From Thermoanaerobaculia bacterium (GTDB lineage Bacteria; Acidobacteriota; Thermoanaerobaculia; Gp7-AA8), in assembly GCA_023700825.1 (NCBI GenBank), contig JAMPYE010000081.1, forward strand, positions 1 to 12,214: DNA of 12,214 bases. The letters run 5' to 3'. A program made the translations under genes and the position numbers. Below, piece by piece: positions 8,834 through 12,214 of this stretch. How positions within the stretch are numbered: the first letter of the stretch is position 1; each line of letters opens with the position of its first letter. Under the pieces are notes generated by a model. That model did not search any database. It was not told the origin of the DNA and saw nothing but the letters and a program-made list of their open reading frames with translations.

Positions 8834-11800
8834 ATGGACGAGAGCTCGCCACAGCAGCCGATGCCATCCCCGGCGGGAGCGCCGGGCACGCGCAGCCGGT
8901 TCGAGCCGGGAGACGTCATCGCCGGCAGCTGGCGCATCACGCGGCAACTCGGCGCGATGCGTCTCGACGAGATCTACGAGGGGACGAGCATCGTGTCGGG
9001 AGACACCGTCGCGCTGCGCGTGATCCGCCGCGACGACGGCCGCGACGACGCAACTTTCCGGCGCTTCTCGCGCGTCGCACGCCGGCTCAGCGCCACGCGC
9101 CATCCCAACGTGCAGCGGATCCTGGGGCTCGCGACTCACGAGTCGGAAACCGGCGGCGTCCGCGAGCGCGTGGTGCTCCTGGCCACCGAGATCGTCAACG
9201 GCGAAACGCTGACGCATCGCGTTCGCCGTTCCGGGCCGCTTCGGGGCGAGGCCGCGGAGCAGTTCGCCAGGGAGTTCTGCGAGGGCCTCGACGCAATCCA
9301 TCGCGCCCGCGTGTTGCACGGGGACATCACCGGAACGAGCGTCGTCTTCGCGTCGTCAGGCGATGGAACCGAGCGAGTCGTGATCACAGACCTCGCCTTT
9401 CTCTCGTCGGGCGAGGGAGACGACCAGGCGATGGCGAGAGCGGTCGGCTCGCCCGCCTATCGCGCGCCCGAGCAGATCACCGGACGAAAGCTGCACCGCG
9501 CCTCCGACATCTTCTCGCTCGGTGCGGTGATCTACGAGGCGTTCACCGCCCGCCTCCCCTTCACCGGTGGCAACCTGCTCGCGCTCGACTTCCGCCAGCT
9601 CGAGGAGAAGCCGCGAAATCCCGGCGAGGTCGTGCCCGGGCTCGACCCGAACCAGGGACGTGCGATTCTCCGCTGCCTCGCCCGCGCCCCCGAGGACCGG
9701 TTCGAGCGTGCCTCGGAGGTGCTCGAAGCGATGCGCGGCAGGGATGTCGCGACACCTCGCTTCAGGCAGACCGTGCGTACCCTCGGCGCGGCGTCACTGC
9801 TCATCACGCTGATGATCGGCGGCAGCGCCTTTCTCAGCTGGGTTTCGTTTCTCGAGGACCGTCGGCTCGGTGTGGAGAGGGTGCTTCGCTCCCGACCCGC
9901 CATCGCGGTCATGCCGATCCGCCCCTATCGTCTCTCCGATCGGGACGCCTGGGTCCCCGTCGCCGTGGCCGAGCTGCTGCGGCTCGAGCTCGCGCGCGAC
10001 GACGGGCTTCGCGTCGCACCGAGAGAGGCGGTCACGGGAGCGGTCGCCGATCTCTCGCTGCGTGACGTCGAGGCCCTGACACCGGAAGCCCTCCACCACC
10101 TCCTGTCGCTCGCCGGCGCCGAGCAGGTCGTCGTCGGCTCGTGCGCACTCTCGGAATCCGGCGGCGTTAGGCGGGTCTCACTCGATCTCTGCCTGCAGGA
10201 CGCGCGAACGGGAGAGACGGTCGGCACGGTCTTCGAATCGGGACTGCTCTCCGGGCTGCCCGACCTTGCCGCGCGCGTTGCGGAACGGATCCGGCCGATC
10301 ATCGGCGCTCCGGCCTCCCAGCGGGGGCCCGGATCCCCGAAGATCGAAGAATGGAGCAGTGCGGGGCTCGAGGCCTATTCGCGCGGGCTCTCCAACCTGG
10401 ACGAGAAGAGGGCCGCAGAAGCGGTCTCCGCGCTTCGCCTCGCGGCGACGACGGATGCGGGCAACCCGACGGTGCGGCTCGCGCTCTCGCAGGCGTGGTG
10501 GATCTCGGGCGACCTCGCGCGGGCGATCGACGAAGCGAAGCGCGCCTGGGACGCGTCGGAAGGGCTGTCCCGCGAACGATCGATGGAGCTCGAGCTCCGT
10601 CATGCAGAGCTCCGGGCGGACCGGGCACGGGCGATGGAGGTCTACCGCCGGCTGATCCGCAATTACCCGGATCGAATCGACCACGGCCTCGGCCTCGTCG
10701 GCGCGCTGATTCGCGCGCAAGACTTCGACGAGGCCCGCCGGGCGCTGCAGAGCATGCGTTCGGCCACTTCGACTCCGCGCGACCCGCGAGTCGAGCTCGC
10801 CACCGCGCGCCTCGAGTCGCAGAGCGGGCGCTTCGCCGAGGCGCTGGCCGCCGCCGAAGCCGCGGCGGAGCTCGCCGAGGAGCTCGGCGCACGGGCGCTC
10901 TTCGCCGAAGCGCTCATCGAGAAGTCGTGGGCCGCGGCGGCGACCGGGGACATGGAAACGGCGACCACCTCGCTGGAGCGGGCGACCGAGGTGTTCCGCA
11001 GCCGGGGAGACGTCGACGAGGTTGCGCGACTCACTGCGATGCGCGCGTCGCTCGAGAATCAGGCGGGGCGCTTCGACGCGGCGATCGCATCGCTCGAGGA
11101 GAGCGAGCGAATCTACACCACGATCGGTCAGAGGCAGGGGGTGGCGGCAACGCGGGGATCGATCGCGCTGCTCCTCGCCTCCCGTGGGCGCCACCACGAC
11201 GCCGCACAGCACTTCGCGGCGGCGATCGAAGGCTTCGTCGCGGTCGGCGACCACGAGAATGCGACCCGATCGAGAATCGGGCTTGCCGAGAGTCTCCGGT
11301 CGCTGGGCGCGCTCTCGGCCGCGGAGGCGCAGCTGCGCGCGGCGCTCTCCACGCCGCAGTCCGGTGGCGAGCCGCTGTACCGCGGCCTTGCCCTGCTCGA
11401 GCGCGCGCGCCTCGAGACCGAGCGCGGAAACGTCGCGCGATCGAACGAGTTGCTCCGCGACGCCGCTGCAGTCTTCCAGGAGCGGCGCTTCGGAGACGGG
11501 CTGCGCGAGGTCGAGATCCTGCGCGGCGTCGACGCCTGGCTCGCGGGAGACGCGACCGAGGCGAAGCGCATTCTCCTGGCGACGATGAGTCAGGCGACGA
11601 CGCGAGGCGACGACACGGCGGGATGCCGTGCTGCGCTTGCGCTCGCGCGCATTGACGCCACCTCGGGGGACGCTGCCGCCGCGCTGTCGGCTGCGGAAGG
11701 CTGCGTCGAAACGCTCGCGGCGCACGCGAGCCCCTCCGAAGCGACCATGGCGCGGGCGGTCGGAGCAATCGCAGCCCTGCGCGTCGGTGATCGTTCCCGC

Positions 11801-12124
11801 GCCCGCACGCTCCTCGACGGCCTCGGTGGAAGGACGGCGAGCGAGGAAGATTTCGTCGCCCGCGCGACGACCGAGATCGCCCTGGCTCGGTGGCGGGGCA
11901 CGAGCGCGTCGAAGCTGATGGAACTCGCCGCGAGCGCGTCGGATGCGTCGATGCGGCTCGTCGAGCTCGACGCGCTGCTCGCCGCCGCCGACCTCGCCGG
12001 CCGCTCCGGCGACGGCGCGCTGCGCACGTCGGCGCTCGAGCGCGCGGAGGCGCTCGCCCGGCGACGCGAGCTCGTCGCCTATACCCGCCTCGTCGACGCT
12101 GCGCGGGCGTCCGCCCCCAGATAA
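8834..12124 (+). CDS. Membrane-anchored Ser/Thr-kinase-like protein (probable pseudokinase) with FlgO-like and TPR regions
   Basis: A 1096-residue protein. An N-terminal protein-kinase fold (about 32-300) is recognisable from GSPAYRAPEQ (205-214), SDIFSLGAVIYEAF (224-237) and EDRF (287-290). One membrane segment (about 317-339) follows. Residues about 354-490 (PAIAVMPIRPY, VPVAVAELLRLEL, GLRVAPREAV, AEQVVVGSCALS) resemble the FlgO/TolB-N-like domain often placed between kinase and TPRs in such proteins. Residues about 505-1090 are alpha-helical TPR-like repeats for protein binding. Key kinase residues are changed: the glycine loop reads LGAMRLDEIY (39-48), the VAIK Lys is Arg62, the helix-C Glu position is Val81, HRDLKPxN reads HGDITGTS (162-169), and DFG reads DLA (186-188). 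The two Asp residues remain. This looks like a pseudokinase scaffold rather than an active kinase (inference). The ATG lies 59 nt after the preceding gene and has no Shine-Dalgarno sequence; no better in-frame start was seen. The topology places the TPR part outside the cytoplasm, though positive charges flank both sides of the membrane segment. Confidence 0.9.
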   Translation: MDESSPQQPMPSPAGAPGTRSRFEPGDVIAGSWRITRQLGAMRLDEIYEGTSIVSGDTVALRVIRRDDGRDDATFRRFSRVARRLSATRHPNVQRILGLATHESETGGVRERVVLLATEIVNGETLTHRVRRSGPLRGEAAEQFAREFCEGLDAIHRARVLHGDITGTSVVFASSGDGTERVVITDLAFLSSGEGDDQAMARAVGSPAYRAPEQITGRKLHRASDIFSLGAVIYEAFTARLPFTGGNLLALDFRQLEEKPRNPGEVVPGLDPNQGRAILRCLARAPEDRFERASEVLEAMRGRDVATPRFRQTVRTLGAASLLITLMIGGSAFLSWVSFLEDRRLGVERVLRSRPAIAVMPIRPYRLSDRDAWVPVAVAELLRLELARDDGLRVAPREAVTGAVADLSLRDVEALTPEALHHLLSLAGAEQVVVGSCALSESGGVRRVSLDLCLQDARTGETVGTVFESGLLSGLPDLAARVAERIRPIIGAPASQRGPGSPKIEEWSSAGLEAYSRGLSNLDEKRAAEAVSALRLAATTDAGNPTVRLALSQAWWISGDLARAIDEAKRAWDASEGLSRERSMELELRHAELRADRARAMEVYRRLIRNYPDRIDHGLGLVGALIRAQDFDEARRALQSMRSATSTPRDPRVELATARLESQSGRFAEALAAAEAAAELAEELGARALFAEALIEKSWAAAATGDMETATTSLERATEVFRSRGDVDEVARLTAMRASLENQAGRFDAAIASLEESERIYTTIGQRQGVAATRGSIALLLASRGRHHDAAQHFAAAIEGFVAVGDHENATRSRIGLAESLRSLGALSAAEAQLRAALSTPQSGGEPLYRGLALLERARLETERGNVARSNELLRDAAAVFQERRFGDGLREVEILRGVDAWLAGDATEAKRILLATMSQATTRGDDTAGCRAALALARIDATSGDAAAALSAAEGCVETLAAHASPSEATMARAVGAIAALRVGDRSRARTLLDGLGGRTASEEDFVARATTEIALARWRGTSASKLMELAASASDASMRLVELDALLAAADLAGRSGDGALRTSALERAEALARRRELVAYTRLVDAARASAPR

Positions 12125-12190
12125 CCATCCTTCGTTGGTGTCGTCGTTCGACGCTTCGACCTACGATCTGCGTTGTAAAGGATCAGCGCG

Positions 12191-12214
12191 ATGAGTAACC
12201 TCTCGACCAGCCCG
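12191..12214 (+). CDS. Possible start of the next gene (partial)
   Basis: An ATG at 12191 opens eight codons (MSNLSTSP) to the window edge. AAAGGA (12177-12182) lies 8 nt upstream, a reasonable Shine-Dalgarno. The 66-nt gap after the kinase-like gene contains no clear terminator or promoter. Too little sequence remains to identify a product. Confidence 0.4.

Noticed and set aside
12135..12167. TTGGTG and TACGAT as a promoter for the last partial gene
   Set aside because: The 21-nt spacing is too long and neither hexamer is close enough to consensus.

Overview
The window is a strongly GC-rich bacterial segment, with G or C at most third codon positions. A protein with a signal peptide and a C-terminal outer-membrane barrel points to a diderm. 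The large membrane-anchored Ser/Thr-kinase-like/TPR protein, the modular histidine kinases and the NTE-type patatins together suggest an environmental lineage such as Acidobacteriota or a relative. This assignment is an inference; no rRNA or other marker gene is present.

Layout: two divergent transcription units share a ~209-nt intergenic region (5701-5909). The left unit, on the minus strand, reads from 5700 down to the left edge. In transcription order it holds a membrane PAS histidine kinase, a MASE2-type membrane histidine kinase, a single-domain response regulator, a STAS-domain anti-sigma-factor-antagonist-like protein, and two tandem patatin-like (RssA/NTE family) proteins; the last one runs off the window. 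Two junctions are 4-nt start/stop overlaps (ATGA and GTGA) and the other gaps are 10, 85 and 46 nt, so this looks like one co-transcribed six-gene unit. The right unit, on the plus strand, holds a 954-residue secreted multidomain protein ending in an Omp85-like barrel. After a 59-nt gap comes a 1096-residue Ser/Thr-kinase-like protein with one membrane segment, an FlgO/TolB-N-like domain and a long TPR region. A possible further gene begins 24 nt before the right edge.

How the genes may work together (inference): two membrane sensors with near-identical H-boxes could feed phosphate to one stand-alone receiver. Signalling would then pass by protein-protein contact, through the STAS protein, to the patatin-like enzymes, with no DNA-binding output in the operon. 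The arrangement recalls the enterobacterial rssA-rssB pair (patatin-like protein next to a response regulator that controls a sigma factor). In the right unit, the kinase-like domain has lost several ATP-binding and catalytic residues and is best read as a pseudokinase.

Main points for follow-up: the sensor/STAS/patatin operon, the MASE2-histidine kinase fusion, the shared Lys-Cys substitution in the oxyanion loop of both patatins, the pseudokinase, the multidomain outer-membrane protein, and the inverted repeats in the divergent promoter region.
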